A DNA stretch of 64,000 nt from Duganella radicis (GCF_009720825.1 NZ_WNKY01000015.1:62001-126000); one strand, 5' to 3'. Positions 17,031 to 25,624 are shown, counted from the first letter of the stretch. The notes: generated by a model not told the origin, from the sequence alone. Made by a program: numbers and translations.

Positions 17031-18592
17031 ACGGCCACCATCTGCAACGCCGGCGCCTGACGCTGGCATTGGGCGCCGGCCTGCTGGCCGGCTGGAACGT
17101 GCCGGCGACGGGTCGCGCGATCGCGGCATCCGCTGACCCTGCCTCGGCCAACGCGGCCGGCGGCGCAGGCGCGGCGGCCGCCGGCGACGCCGGTGCTTGC
17201 ACCGCCGGGGTGGCGTGGGCCGACGTCCTGCGGCGCGAGCTGGATGCGATGGCGCAGCAGCTGACGCAAACCCTCAAGCCGTGGCCGGTTCCGGCGCGTG
17301 TGTTCACGCCGGAGCAGCACGGACTGGCGGACGACACAAGCGGCCTCGCCACCGCCGCCATCCAGCGCGCGGTGGACGCCTGCGCGGCCGCTGGTGGCGG
17401 CACCGTGCGGCTGTCGAAAGGCGACTACCTGAGCGGCACCATCGTGCTGCGCTCCGGCGTCATGCTGGAGGTGGCGGCCGGCGCGCGCCTGCTGGCCAGC
17501 ACCAACCTGCAAGACTACCCCGAGCATCGCGCCCGGCGCCCCACGGTCCAGGACAGCAACATGGGCATGAACCAGTCGCTGATCTTTGCCGAAGGCTGCG
17601 AGCGCATCGGCATCGGCGGCAAAGGCCTGATCGACGGACGCGGCACCAAGGACAACTTCCCCGGCGAGGAAACCGTCGGCGCCACACCGGGCCGCCCCTT
17701 CATCATCCGCATCATCGACTGCAAGCAAGTGGTAATCCGCGACATCCATCTCAAGGACTCGCCATGCTGGATGCAGAACTACCTCAACTGCGACGACCTG
17801 CTGATCGATGGCATCCACGTTGAAAACCAGGCCAACCACAACAACGACGGTCTGGACATCGACAGCTGCCGCCGCGTTATCGTGCGCAACAGCTTCATCA
17901 ACGCGCAGGACGATGCAATGTGTTTCAAGGGCGCAGGGCAGCGGCTGGCGGAAAACATCCTGATCGAGAACTGCGAGTTCTACAGCACCTGCAACGCGCT
18001 CAAATTCGGCACCGATTCGCAGGGCGACTTCCGCAACGTGCTGGTGCGAAACGTGACGCTGGGCGGGCCATCCAGCACCATGCGCGCCATCAACCGCCGC
18101 AAGGCCGATGGCGGCATCTCATGGGAAATCGTCGATGGCGGCACACTGGAGCGCGTGCTGGTGCATGATGCGCGCATCGTGCGCGCCGAGAGCCCGCTAT
18201 TCCTGCGACTGGGCGATCGTGGCCGCGTGCGGCCGGAGCAGCAACGTCCGGGGCCGGGCATGCTGCGCCACATCGTCTACGACCGCATCAGCGGCGGTGA
18301 CAACGGCATGCGCGGCTCCTTCTTCACCGGCATCCCGGAAGCGGATATCGAACATGTGCTGCTGCGCGACGTCAGTCTGACCATGGCCGCGGCAACCGCT
18401 CCGGCCGCTGTGGCAGTCGATGTGCCGGAGGCGCATGCCGAGTATCCCGATCCGCACATGTTCTCGACGGTGATGCCGGCCTACGGCCTGTGGGCGCGCC
18501 ACATCAAGCACCTGACCTTGCAACGTGTGCGCTTCCGCGTCAACGGCAAGGACGCACGACCAGAAATTCTGGCCGACGCCTGCCATCAGTGA
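17027..18592 (+). CDS. Divergent glycoside hydrolase family 28 enzyme
   Basis: A 521-residue exported beta-helix protein; QRRRLTLALGAGLLAGW near the N-terminus looks like a Tat signal. It has the GH28 motifs NNDGLDID (Asp274, Asp277) and QDDAMCFK (Asp295, Asp296). The GHG motif with the active-site histidine is replaced by STCNALKFGTDSQG, as in a divergent GH28 clade. It may therefore act on an unusual linkage or use a different histidine. Translation starts at GTG 17027, overlapping the receptor stop (GTGA), so receptor and enzyme are coupled. The gene ends convergently with GH43, overlapping it by 7 bases. Confidence 0.85.
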   Translation: MNGHHLQRRRLTLALGAGLLAGWNVPATGRAIAASADPASANAAGGAGAAAAGDAGACTAGVAWADVLRRELDAMAQQLTQTLKPWPVPARVFTPEQHGLADDTSGLATAAIQRAVDACAAAGGGTVRLSKGDYLSGTIVLRSGVMLEVAAGARLLASTNLQDYPEHRARRPTVQDSNMGMNQSLIFAEGCERIGIGGKGLIDGRGTKDNFPGEETVGATPGRPFIIRIIDCKQVVIRDIHLKDSPCWMQNYLNCDDLLIDGIHVENQANHNNDGLDIDSCRRVIVRNSFINAQDDAMCFKGAGQRLAENILIENCEFYSTCNALKFGTDSQGDFRNVLVRNVTLGGPSSTMRAINRRKADGGISWEIVDGGTLERVLVHDARIVRAESPLFLRLGDRGRVRPEQQRPGPGMLRHIVYDRISGGDNGMRGSFFTGIPEADIEHVLLRDVSLTMAAATAPAAVAVDVPEAHAEYPDPHMFSTVMPAYGLWARHIKHLTLQRVRFRVNGKDARPEILADACHQ

Positions 18593-20133
18593 GCAACGCG
18601 GAACCAGTCCACGTCGATATAGCCGGCCTGATCGCCTTTCACGTAAGTGAAGACGGCAGGCCGGCTCCCCTTCCACCATGAAAATTTCGCCAGCTGCGTG
18701 ACCGGGCCGACATTCGTGTACGGCCCTTTTTCATTGAGCGCATAGGAGAACTGCACCGTCTGATCCTCCTTCACCTGAGCGCGCAACACCACCGCGCCCG
18801 TCCCGATCTTGCCGATGCGTGTCTCCTCGCCCGCATTGGAATACGTGACATAGTTCACCCCCGCCTCCCGCACCACGCCGACCCAAGGCACCTTCACGCC
18901 AAACAAACTCAGGCCGGCGCGCTGCGTATCGGCCATCCCGCCCAACTCCATGCGCGTCGTGATCTCCGACTGCGGGCCTTGCAAAATCTGCGTCAAGGTA
19001 TTGCGTGCGCCAACCAGATACGCCGACTTGCTGGCCTCAATGCGCATGAAACCGGGACGCTTGCTGAGACTCCAGCGCGCATTGTCCGGATTGTGATTCC
19101 ACGACCATTGCAAGCCCAGCTGAGGCGAAGAAAACTCATCGCTATCCTGCAAGCGATAGCCCGGCGATTTCTCCGCCGTATCCGGCGCCTCATGCTTCAA
19201 CACCGGCACCGTATCGTCGCCCATGATCGGCCAGTCATCCTTCCACACCACCGGCTGCAAATGCGCGATACGCCCGAACGCGCCGGTGCTGTTGAAGTGA
19301 ATGAACCAGCCTTGGCCGGAAGGCGTCTCCACATAACCGCCCTGATGCGGCCCCTTGAGGCCATTGCCCGGCTTGAGCGCGAGATGCGTCTCGTACGGGC
19401 CATCAATGCTGCGCGAGCGCAGCACCGCTTGCGGTCCCGTCTCCACACCGCCGATCGGCGCGAAGATGTAGTAGTAGCCGTTGCGCTTGTAAACCTTGGG
19501 CCCTTCGAAGATAGGCAAATTCACCTTGTCTTCAATGATGGTCTTGCCGCCGTCATACACCGTCTTACCATCCGGGCTCATCGCGTGCAGGATGCCAGGC
19601 CCTGCGCCAACCCTGGAGTGAATCAGATAGGCCTTGCCGTCATCGTCCCAGAACGGACAAGGATCTTCATAGCCCGCACCGGCCAGCACCATCACCGGCT
19701 CCGTCCAAGCGCCCGCAGGGTCCGTGGTGGAGCTCATGAAGATGCCCTCACCCGGGGTCGCCCAATAAACGTAAAAGCGATGGTCATGAAAGCGGATCGA
19801 AGGCGCCCACACACCACCGGCGTAGCGCAAGCCATCACCCACCGGCTTGGAGACCGCATCCGTCAACGGAAACGGCGGCTGCATATCGTAGGAAGGATGA
19901 AAGCCCAGCCTGGGCAGCACGTGACCGGCAATCTTCCAGTGCACCAGATCCTTCGACGTCAGAACCGGAATGCCCGGTGAAAAATGGAAACTGGATGCCA
20001 CCATGTAGTAATCGTTGCCGACACGAATCGCATCCGGATCGGAATAATCCGCGTAAATGACAGGATTGGTGTACTCCGCCGCCGCGCAGCTACCAGCGCA
20101 AACCAACAACAACGCCACCACCAATTTCCGCAT
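18586..20133 (-). CDS. Glycoside hydrolase family 43 (beta-xylosidase / arabinofuranosidase type), secreted
   Basis: A 515-residue exported enzyme with a signal peptide ending near CAAAE. The five-bladed GH43 catalytic domain (about 20-310) shows the catalytic base region YADYSDPDAIRVG, the pKa-modulating Asp in YEDPCPFWDDDG and the acid Glu in FEGPKVYKRNGYYY. The rest (about 330-515) is a beta-sandwich of the GH43 C-terminal type. It would release xylose or arabinose side chains and fits the adjacent pectin-type enzymes. The start at 20133 is chosen because GGTGGAG lies six bases upstream; GTG 20145 and ATG 20139 are alternatives. Confidence 0.88.
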   Translation of the reverse strand: MRKLVVALLLVCAGSCAAAEYTNPVIYADYSDPDAIRVGNDYYMVASSFHFSPGIPVLTSKDLVHWKIAGHVLPRLGFHPSYDMQPPFPLTDAVSKPVGDGLRYAGGVWAPSIRFHDHRFYVYWATPGEGIFMSSTTDPAGAWTEPVMVLAGAGYEDPCPFWDDDGKAYLIHSRVGAGPGILHAMSPDGKTVYDGGKTIIEDKVNLPIFEGPKVYKRNGYYYIFAPIGGVETGPQAVLRSRSIDGPYETHLALKPGNGLKGPHQGGYVETPSGQGWFIHFNSTGAFGRIAHLQPVVWKDDWPIMGDDTVPVLKHEAPDTAEKSPGYRLQDSDEFSSPQLGLQWSWNHNPDNARWSLSKRPGFMRIEASKSAYLVGARNTLTQILQGPQSEITTRMELGGMADTQRAGLSLFGVKVPWVGVVREAGVNYVTYSNAGEETRIGKIGTGAVVLRAQVKEDQTVQFSYALNEKGPYTNVGPVTQLAKFSWWKGSRPAVFTYVKGDQAGYIDVDWFRVAH

Positions 20134-20188
20134 CGTCATCTCCACCGTTCAAGAGCTGAACAGTAGACCATGAGCGCTAGCGCCAAGG

Positions 20189-20206
20189 CAATCAACATTG
20201 TGATTG
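20189..20206. promoter_or_regulatory. Inverted repeat CAATCA-N6-TGATTG upstream of GH43
   Basis: CAATCA (20189-20194) and TGATTG (20201-20206) form an 18-bp dyad 56 bases upstream of the GH43 start. It resembles the CAATCAACTTGAT element at 13842-13854 between the glycosidase and TonB receptor. A second dyad, GTTAC-AACAA-GTAAC, lies at 20244-20258 on the DUF3300 side of the same gap. Candidate operators only. Confidence 0.35.
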
Positions 20207-20319
20207 AAGTCTTGCGTGAGCAATGACGGGTGGGGCCGCGCACGTTACAACAAGTAACAGCTTGATCCGCTGTGGATTGTTAATCTGCGCCCATACGTTA
20301 GCGCGGAAGGATATCAACC

Positions 20320-21873
20320 ATGGGTGATCAAACGAAACATCTTGGAACCACCGTGTGCTCGGCATTGATGCTGAGCCTGCTTACTCTGGCCGGATGCAAC
20401 AAGCTTGCCGATGCGCCACCGCAAAGCGCGGCGACGACGCCTGCCCAGCCTGTTGCCCCCTATACGCCGCCGACGGCGGAACAGCTGTCGCAAATGGTGG
20501 CGCCGATCGCCCTGTTTCCAGACAAGCTGGTGGGGCAGGTGCTGGCGGGCGCCACTTATCCAGAGCAGATTGCCGCAGCCAACCAGTGGCTGGCGCAGAA
20601 TCCCGCCCTGAAAAGCGACGCATTGCAAAACGCGGAAAACGGTCAGCCATGGGATGTCAGCGTCAAGTCGCTGACCACTTTCCCCACCGTGTTGAACCAG
20701 ATGGCCAGCAATATGCAATGGACCCGGGCGCTGGGCGAAGCCTATGTGAACGATCCGACCGACGTGATGAACGCCATCCAGACCCTGCGCCTGCGCGCCC
20801 AGCAGGCCGGCAACCTGCAAAGCTCGCCGCAGTTGCGGGTTTCCACCACGGTGCGCGAGTCGCCGCCGGCCTACGTCACGTCATCCCCTTCGGAACCGGT
20901 GGCGTACTCGGGGCCGGCGGTGATACCGCCGCCACCGCAAACCATCGTCATCGAGCCGGCCGAGCCGGATGTGGTCTACGTCCCTCACTACAACCCTGCG
21001 GTGGTGTATGGCGCGCCGGTGCCGGTGTATCCGGGCTGGGTGTATCGCCAGCCAGCCTATGACAGCGAGGCCGTGATCACGACCGGCGTGCTGTCGTTTG
21101 GGGTGGGTGTGCTGGTCGGTGCGGCGGTGAGCCATCACCATGATTGGGGATGGAACGCGTGGGGCGTCAACTGGGGCGCGCCTCATCCCGGCTATAACGG
21201 CGGCTGGCAGCGTCCTGCCGTGGTGTACAACAACTCGACGTATATATCCAAATCCGTCACCGTGGTAAATCACGTCAACAATATTAACGTGACCAATAAC
21301 AACTACCGAACCAACAACGTCATCAACCGCACGCAGAACATTGTCACCAACAATCCGCCGCCACCGCGCCCGGCGCAGCAAGCGGCCGGGGTAATGACCG
21401 TGCCGCACTTCACCGCGCGCGATACCGTGCCTGGTTCACGCCCGCCACCAGCGGCGATGGACCTGCACGCCCCGCGGACCCCGTCGCCGATCACGCAGCA
21501 CGAGCTGCGCCAGCCGCCGCGTGTGGCGCAGGAAGCGCCCCGGGTGAGCATGCCGCCGCCCGTGGCGAACAAACCCATGCACGAGGAAACGCGGATCGAG
21601 CATCCGCCTGTCCAGGCAATGGCGCAAGCTCAGGAGCACAGCAGCGCCGCCGTGCACATGCCACCCGTCCCACACGCCCCAATGCCCAACCACGACATCA
21701 ACATTCCCGAACGGGCACATCCCCAAGCGCCACGCCAGGAAATGCTAGCCATGCACAACGAGCGCCCCCACCCTCAACCCGCAAAGCCGGCGCCTGTGAA
21801 GCCGCACGTGGAGAAACATGAGGAAAACAACCACCATCACGACAAGCGCGATACTCAGGAGCATCACAGTTAA
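20320..21873 (+). CDS. DUF3300 lipoprotein
   Basis: A 517-residue protein with a lipoprotein signal (lipobox LAGC, Cys27). The DUF3300 domain (about 45-260) contains QLSQMVAPIALFPDKLVGQVLAGATYP and later DVVYVPHYNPAVVYG. A Gly/Val stretch (about 253-270) may touch a membrane. The C-terminal ~150 residues are Pro-, Asn- and His-rich, of low complexity, and end in a His-rich tail (NNHHHDKRDTQEHHS). The function of DUF3300 is not established. It has its own GAAGGA site and stands alone on its strand. The His-rich tail could bind metal, but that is conjecture. Confidence 0.85.
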   Translation: MGDQTKHLGTTVCSALMLSLLTLAGCNKLADAPPQSAATTPAQPVAPYTPPTAEQLSQMVAPIALFPDKLVGQVLAGATYPEQIAAANQWLAQNPALKSDALQNAENGQPWDVSVKSLTTFPTVLNQMASNMQWTRALGEAYVNDPTDVMNAIQTLRLRAQQAGNLQSSPQLRVSTTVRESPPAYVTSSPSEPVAYSGPAVIPPPPQTIVIEPAEPDVVYVPHYNPAVVYGAPVPVYPGWVYRQPAYDSEAVITTGVLSFGVGVLVGAAVSHHHDWGWNAWGVNWGAPHPGYNGGWQRPAVVYNNSTYISKSVTVVNHVNNINVTNNNYRTNNVINRTQNIVTNNPPPPRPAQQAAGVMTVPHFTARDTVPGSRPPPAAMDLHAPRTPSPITQHELRQPPRVAQEAPRVSMPPPVANKPMHEETRIEHPPVQAMAQAQEHSSAAVHMPPVPHAPMPNHDINIPERAHPQAPRQEMLAMHNERPHPQPAKPAPVKPHVEKHEENNHHHDKRDTQEHHS

Positions 21874-21981
21874 AACACCTGAGACGCCGCGTGGCCAGAA
21901 CACCCGCTAACTGACTTGTCTCCTCGATGCGCCGGCTATCGCAAGTTGGCCAAGGCCCGCGCGGTGTGACTTTTTTGGCGT

Positions 21982-22001
21982 ATTTTGACTTAAGTCAAAA
22001 T
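21982..22001. promoter_or_regulatory. 20-bp perfect palindrome with FNR/FixK-like core
   Basis: A perfect palindrome centred at 21991/21992 whose core is TTGAC-TTAA-GTCAA, fitting the TTGA-N6-TCAA pattern of CRP/FNR/FixK-family sites. It lies in the gene-poor stretch 21874-22360, upstream of the cytochrome c gene at 22361 and beyond the 3' end of the tRNA gene. Its target gene is not evident. Confidence 0.5.
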
Positions 22002-22084
22002 TGTTGCAGAAAAAACGCAAGCGCTTCTTTACGCTGCGATGCAGCATGCGAATTTTTGCAAGTGATTGATTCTATTGAGGATTG

Positions 22085-22160
22085 TGGTGCGGCTGGCGGG
22101 GATCGAACCCACGACCCTTGGCTTCGGAGGCCAATACTCTATCCACTGAGCTACAGCCGC
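22085..22160 (-). tRNA. tRNA-Arg (anticodon CCG)
   Basis: On the minus strand a 76-nt cloverleaf begins GCGGCTGTAGCTCAGT and ends with an encoded CCA. The acceptor stem is GCGGCTG/CAGCCGC, the anticodon stem is TTGGC/GCCAA with loop CTCCGAA (anticodon CCG, reading the CGG codon), and the T-arm has GGTTCGATCC. The rest of the 21874-22360 gap holds the FNR-like palindrome at 21982 and the promoter of the cytochrome gene; I see no coding sequence in it. Confidence 0.97.
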
Positions 22161-22271
22161 GACAGGGGTATACACGAAGGTGTGCCGTAGGATACCGTTT
22201 TTATCGCATCCCGTCCATGGGGCAGTGTCGTTTTATGCAAGTTTGCGTTTCCTTCGACGCATTCTTATGCC

Positions 22272-22277
22272 TATAAT
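22272..22277 (+). promoter_or_regulatory. Candidate -10 box for the cytochrome c gene
   Basis: A consensus TATAAT lies 83 bases upstream of the cytochrome c start. The matching -35 region (TTCCTT, 22249-22254, 17-base spacing) is weak. Confidence 0.4.
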
Positions 22278-22360
22278 CACCCGTTTGGTGAAGGTTTTAC
22301 AAGGTAGCTGCTGTCCATGCTTTGCGCCACCCGGCTTGAAATTTGTCTGTTAAGGAAATC

Positions 22361-22912
22361 ATGAGCGACGCACATAACGAACACGAATCCGCCATCAGAA
22401 CGCCTAAACAACTGGTTGCAGCTGTTATCGGCTTCTTCGCAGTCACGATCTTCGGCATCATCCTTCTGGTCCAGTATGTCACCACGAACAAGCTGACCGG
22501 GGCCGGCTCCAACAGCCAGGCGCCGGAAGAAGTCGCCGCACGCATCGCCCCCGTCGCCGACGCCGGCTACACGCTCAAAGACGTCAATGCGCCGAAGGTG
22601 CTGCAAACCGGCGAAGCCATCTACAACTCGACTTGCGCCGCCTGCCATGGCGCCGGCGTGGCGGGCGCGCCGAAGTTCGGCGATGCCGGCGCCTGGGGCG
22701 CGCGTATCGCCCAGGGTTACGACACCGTGGTCAAGCACGCGCTGGAAGGTCTGCGCGCCATGCCGGCCAAGGGCGGCAATCCGGATCTGGATGATGTGGA
22801 AGTGGCACGCGCCGTGGTCTACATGGCCAACGCTTCCGGCGGCAAGTTCAAGGAACCTGCCGCGCCAGCGCCAGCAGCAGCGGCTCCTGCCGCGGCGGAA
22901 CCGCAGAAATAA
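22361..22912 (+). CDS. Membrane-anchored class I cytochrome c (cytochrome c5-like)
   Basis: A 183-residue protein with a short cytoplasmic N-terminus, one transmembrane helix (about 20-43: VAAVIGFFAVTIFGIILLV) and a periplasmic mono-heme domain with the heme-binding motif CAACH and distal Met in LRAMPAKGG. It ends in an Ala/Pro-rich tail. It probably carries electrons to a terminal oxidase or other periplasmic partner. The ATG at 22361 is preferred because AAGGA lies just upstream; a TTG six codons earlier is less likely. An intrinsic terminator follows. Confidence 0.93.
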   Translation: MSDAHNEHESAIRTPKQLVAAVIGFFAVTIFGIILLVQYVTTNKLTGAGSNSQAPEEVAARIAPVADAGYTLKDVNAPKVLQTGEAIYNSTCAACHGAGVAGAPKFGDAGAWGARIAQGYDTVVKHALEGLRAMPAKGGNPDLDDVEVARAVVYMANASGGKFKEPAAPAPAAAAPAAAEPQK

Positions 22913-22930
22913 GCGGCGCACGTCCCAAGT

Positions 22931-22959
22931 AAAAACCGGCCTTCGCGGCCGGTTTTTTT
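22931..22959 (+). terminator. Rho-independent terminator after the cytochrome c gene
   Basis: Stem CCGGCC-TTCGC-GGCCGG (22936-22952) flanked by five A and seven T residues. The symmetry means it can also act for the convergent lipoprotein gene ending at 22958. Confidence 0.9.
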
Positions 22960-23518
22960 ATTTGCACAGACCGAAGGCTTTGCGGTCGGTGAAGTAGCGG
23001 TAGGTGAAGGTGCGCATCGGGTATTTGTTCAGTGCGATCTCGAAGGCCGGCGGCGTCAGGTCGAAACGCTCCGGCAGTTTCTCCGTCACGCGCAGGCGCA
23101 CGCGCCAGATGGTTTCCGGGCCGGTGGCGCCGGCGATCAACATGTCCGGCACTTTCGGAATCGCCTCGACGATTTCGGCCGGCGAGTTGGTGGTGCGCTG
23201 GTAGAAGGTGACCAGTTGCGCTTTGGCCAGCACAGGACCCTTGGGCGCCGTCACCTGGTAGTCGCGATTGAGGAACAAGGCGCGCTCGCCGCGCGGCACG
23301 ATGTACACAAAAGTGAATTCCGTGCCGCCATCCGGCAGCATCACCGGCGGCGTGGTCGACACGCTGATTCCGCGCGGCAGCTCAAAGCGCGCCCCCTCCT
23401 GCCAGCTGGCGCAGTCCGGCGAGGTCGCCATGTACACATCGACAGGCGTATAAGACTCGCCGCAAGCGCTCAGCAGCAGCGGCAGGACAAATGGAACGGT
23501 ATAACGCAAGCGCATCAT
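22958..23518 (-). CDS. Putative lipoprotein of unknown function
   Basis: A 186-residue protein with a lipoprotein signal peptide; the lipobox LLSAC places the lipidated Cys at residue 19. I do not recognise the mature domain. It contains a beta-rich segment (GGTEFTFVYIVPRGERALFLNRDYQV) and a C-terminal FTYRYFTDRKAFGLCK. The start codon directly follows the T-tract of an intrinsic terminator (23519-23549) and has no visible ribosome-binding site, so expression is either leaderless, by read-through, or the gene is weakly translated. It is last in line after the M13 peptidase run. Confidence 0.7.
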   Translation of the reverse strand: MMRLRYTVPFVLPLLLSACGESYTPVDVYMATSPDCASWQEGARFELPRGISVSTTPPVMLPDGGTEFTFVYIVPRGERALFLNRDYQVTAPKGPVLAKAQLVTFYQRTTNSPAEIVEAIPKVPDMLIAGATGPETIWRVRLRVTEKLPERFDLTPPAFEIALNKYPMRTFTYRYFTDRKAFGLCK

Positions 23519-23549
23519 AAAAAACGGGCTTCCAGATTCAGAAGCCCGT
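23519..23549 (-). terminator. Rho-independent terminator after the M13 peptidase genes
   Basis: ACGGGCTTC (23524-23532) pairs with GAAGCCCGT (23541-23549). On the minus strand the stem is followed by a run of T that ends directly at the ATG of the lipoprotein gene (23518). Confidence 0.85.
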
Positions 23550-23560
23550 AGTTTACTGCA

Positions 23561-25624
23561 TTACCACATGATCACGCGGTCTTTCGGGGCAAGGTACATC
23601 TTGTCGCCCGGTTTGATGCCGAAGGCGTCGTAGAAGCCCGGCTGGTTGCGCATGGTGCCGTTGGCGCGGAACTGGCCCGGCGAGTGCGGGTCGGTCTTGA
23701 TCTGCTGGATCTGCGCCGCTTCACGCATCTTCATGCGCCACACTTGCGCGAAGCCCATGTAGAAGCGCTGGTCGCCGGTCAGGCCGTCGATCACCGGGGC
23801 CTTCTTGCCGTGCAGCGACAGCTTGTAGGCTTTGTATGCGATCGCCACGCCGCTGTTGTCGGCAATGTTCTCGCCCAGGGTCAGCTCGCCGTTGACGTGG
23901 TAGCCAGGCAGCGGGCTGAACTGGTTGTACTGCTCCACCAGCATCTTGGTCTTGGCCGCGAAGTTTTTGTGGTCTTCCTTGGTCCACCAGTCGCGCAGGT
24001 TGCCGTCGCCGTCGTACTGGGCGCCCTGGTCGTCGAAGCCGTGGCTGATTTCGTGGCCGATCACGCCACCGATGGCGCCGTAGTTGACCGCGTCATCGGC
24101 GTCTGCGTTGAAGAACGGCGCTTGCAGGATGGCCGCCGGGAACACGATTTCGTTCATCTCCGGGTTGTAGTAGGCGTTGACAGTTTGCGGCGTCATGCCC
24201 CACTCTTCACGATCGATCGGCTTGCCCAGCTTGTTCAGTTCCTTGTTGTAGTCGAACTGGCGCGAGCGGATCACGTTGCCGACCAGATCGTCCTTGCGGA
24301 TCTCCAGCCTGGAATAGTCGCGCCACTTGTTCGGATAGCCGATCTTGTAGGTGAACTTGGCCAGCTTGGCTTGCGCCTGCTTCTTGGTGGCCGGGGTCAT
24401 CCAGTCCAGCTTGTCGATCGAGGTCTTGTACGAGGCCAGCAGGTTTTTCACCAGCTGTTCCATGCGCGCCTTGCGCTCCGCCGGGAAGTGCTCGCCGACG
24501 TACAGCTTGCCGACCGCCTCGCCCAGCGCGCCTTCGGTCACGGAGACGGCGCGTTTCCAGCGTGGACGCTGTTCGGTCACGCCGGTCAGCGCGGTGCCGT
24601 AGAAGGCGAAGTTTTCATCGACGAAGGCTTTGCTCAGGTAAGGCGCGTGCGCGCGCACCACTTGCCACTGGAAGTAGGCTTTCAGGGTTTCCAGCGGAGT
24701 GGCTTCCAGCAGCGCGGCCATGCCCTTCAGGTAGCTCGGCTGGCTGACGATGACGTAGCTGACTTTGCCGGCCACGCCGGCGTCGCTCAGGTAGGCGTTC
24801 CAGTCATAGCCCGGCGCCACTTCGCCCAGCTTGGCGATGTCGACCTTGTTGTAGGCCTTGATCGGGTCGCGCAGTTCCACCTTGGTCCATTGCAGCTTGG
24901 CCAGTTCCTTTTCGAACTCGACCACGGCATGCGCGGTGGTGGCGCCGTGCGCGTCGCCGGCCAGGGTCAGCATTTTGCCGACGTGCAGTTCGTACTTGGC
25001 CAGGGTGTCGGCCAGCTTGGCGTCGTCCGCTTTCAGGTAATAGTCGCGGTCCGGCAAGCCCAGGCCGTCCTGGTAGATGTCGGCAACATACTTGGTCGAA
25101 TCCTTGTTGTCCTGGTGAACGCCATAGTTGTACGGCGCGGTCACGCCGATCTGATTGAAGTGCGAGATCAGCTGCGGCAGTTGCTTCTTGTCGCTCAGGG
25201 CGGCCACCTTGGCCAATTCCGCGTTCAGCGGGGTGATGCCCAGCTGTTCCAGCCTGGCTTCGTCCATGAAGCTGGCGTAGAAGTCGCCGATGCGCTGTGC
25301 CTCGGGGCCGCCGGCCTTGTTGGAGGCGGCGCCTTCGATGATGGCGCGCAACTGCGGCTGAATATCGTCGCGCAGCTTGGCGAAGCTGCCCCAGCTCGAT
25401 TTGTCGGCCGGGATTTCGGTCGTGGCCAGCCACTTGCCATTCATGTGGGTGAACAGGTCGTCCTGCACGCGCACGGCCGGATCGATGTATTCGACGGCGA
25501 TGCCGGAGGTCGGCTTGCTTGCTACTTTGGCGCTAGAGGGAGCGGCGCTTTTGGCGCTGTCCGCGGCGCCGGCCAAACCTGCGATCAGGCTCAGCATCAA
25601 TGCACTTAGGAGGTGACGTTTCAC
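23561..25624 (-). CDS. M13-family zinc metallopeptidase (PepO/neprilysin-like), copy 1
   Basis: A 687-residue exported endopeptidase with a signal peptide ending near AGAADS. It has the N-terminal M13 domain (VQDDLFTHMNGKWLATTEIP) and the catalytic domain with zinc motif His524-Glu-Ile-Ser-His528 plus the third ligand Glu585 and Asp589 in GENIADN. Also present are the substrate-binding NAYYNPEMNEIVFPAAI and the conserved terminal MYLAPKDRVIMW. M13 enzymes cleave short peptides; the signal peptide suggests a periplasmic site. It is last of three tandem paralogues downstream of a TonB receptor and is followed by a terminator. It differs from its neighbours mainly in a longer Ala/Ser-rich region after the signal peptide. 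Confidence 0.95.
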   Translation of the reverse strand: MKRHLLSALMLSLIAGLAGAADSAKSAAPSSAKVASKPTSGIAVEYIDPAVRVQDDLFTHMNGKWLATTEIPADKSSWGSFAKLRDDIQPQLRAIIEGAASNKAGGPEAQRIGDFYASFMDEARLEQLGITPLNAELAKVAALSDKKQLPQLISHFNQIGVTAPYNYGVHQDNKDSTKYVADIYQDGLGLPDRDYYLKADDAKLADTLAKYELHVGKMLTLAGDAHGATTAHAVVEFEKELAKLQWTKVELRDPIKAYNKVDIAKLGEVAPGYDWNAYLSDAGVAGKVSYVIVSQPSYLKGMAALLEATPLETLKAYFQWQVVRAHAPYLSKAFVDENFAFYGTALTGVTEQRPRWKRAVSVTEGALGEAVGKLYVGEHFPAERKARMEQLVKNLLASYKTSIDKLDWMTPATKKQAQAKLAKFTYKIGYPNKWRDYSRLEIRKDDLVGNVIRSRQFDYNKELNKLGKPIDREEWGMTPQTVNAYYNPEMNEIVFPAAILQAPFFNADADDAVNYGAIGGVIGHEISHGFDDQGAQYDGDGNLRDWWTKEDHKNFAAKTKMLVEQYNQFSPLPGYHVNGELTLGENIADNSGVAIAYKAYKLSLHGKKAPVIDGLTGDQRFYMGFAQVWRMKMREAAQIQQIKTDPHSPGQFRANGTMRNQPGFYDAFGIKPGDKMYLAPKDRVIMW

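Noticed and set aside
21927..22276. Short open frames across the tRNA-Arg region
   Set aside because: They run through the tRNA gene and encode the familiar artefact translation (GGDRTHDPWLRRP and the like) produced by tRNA reverse strands.
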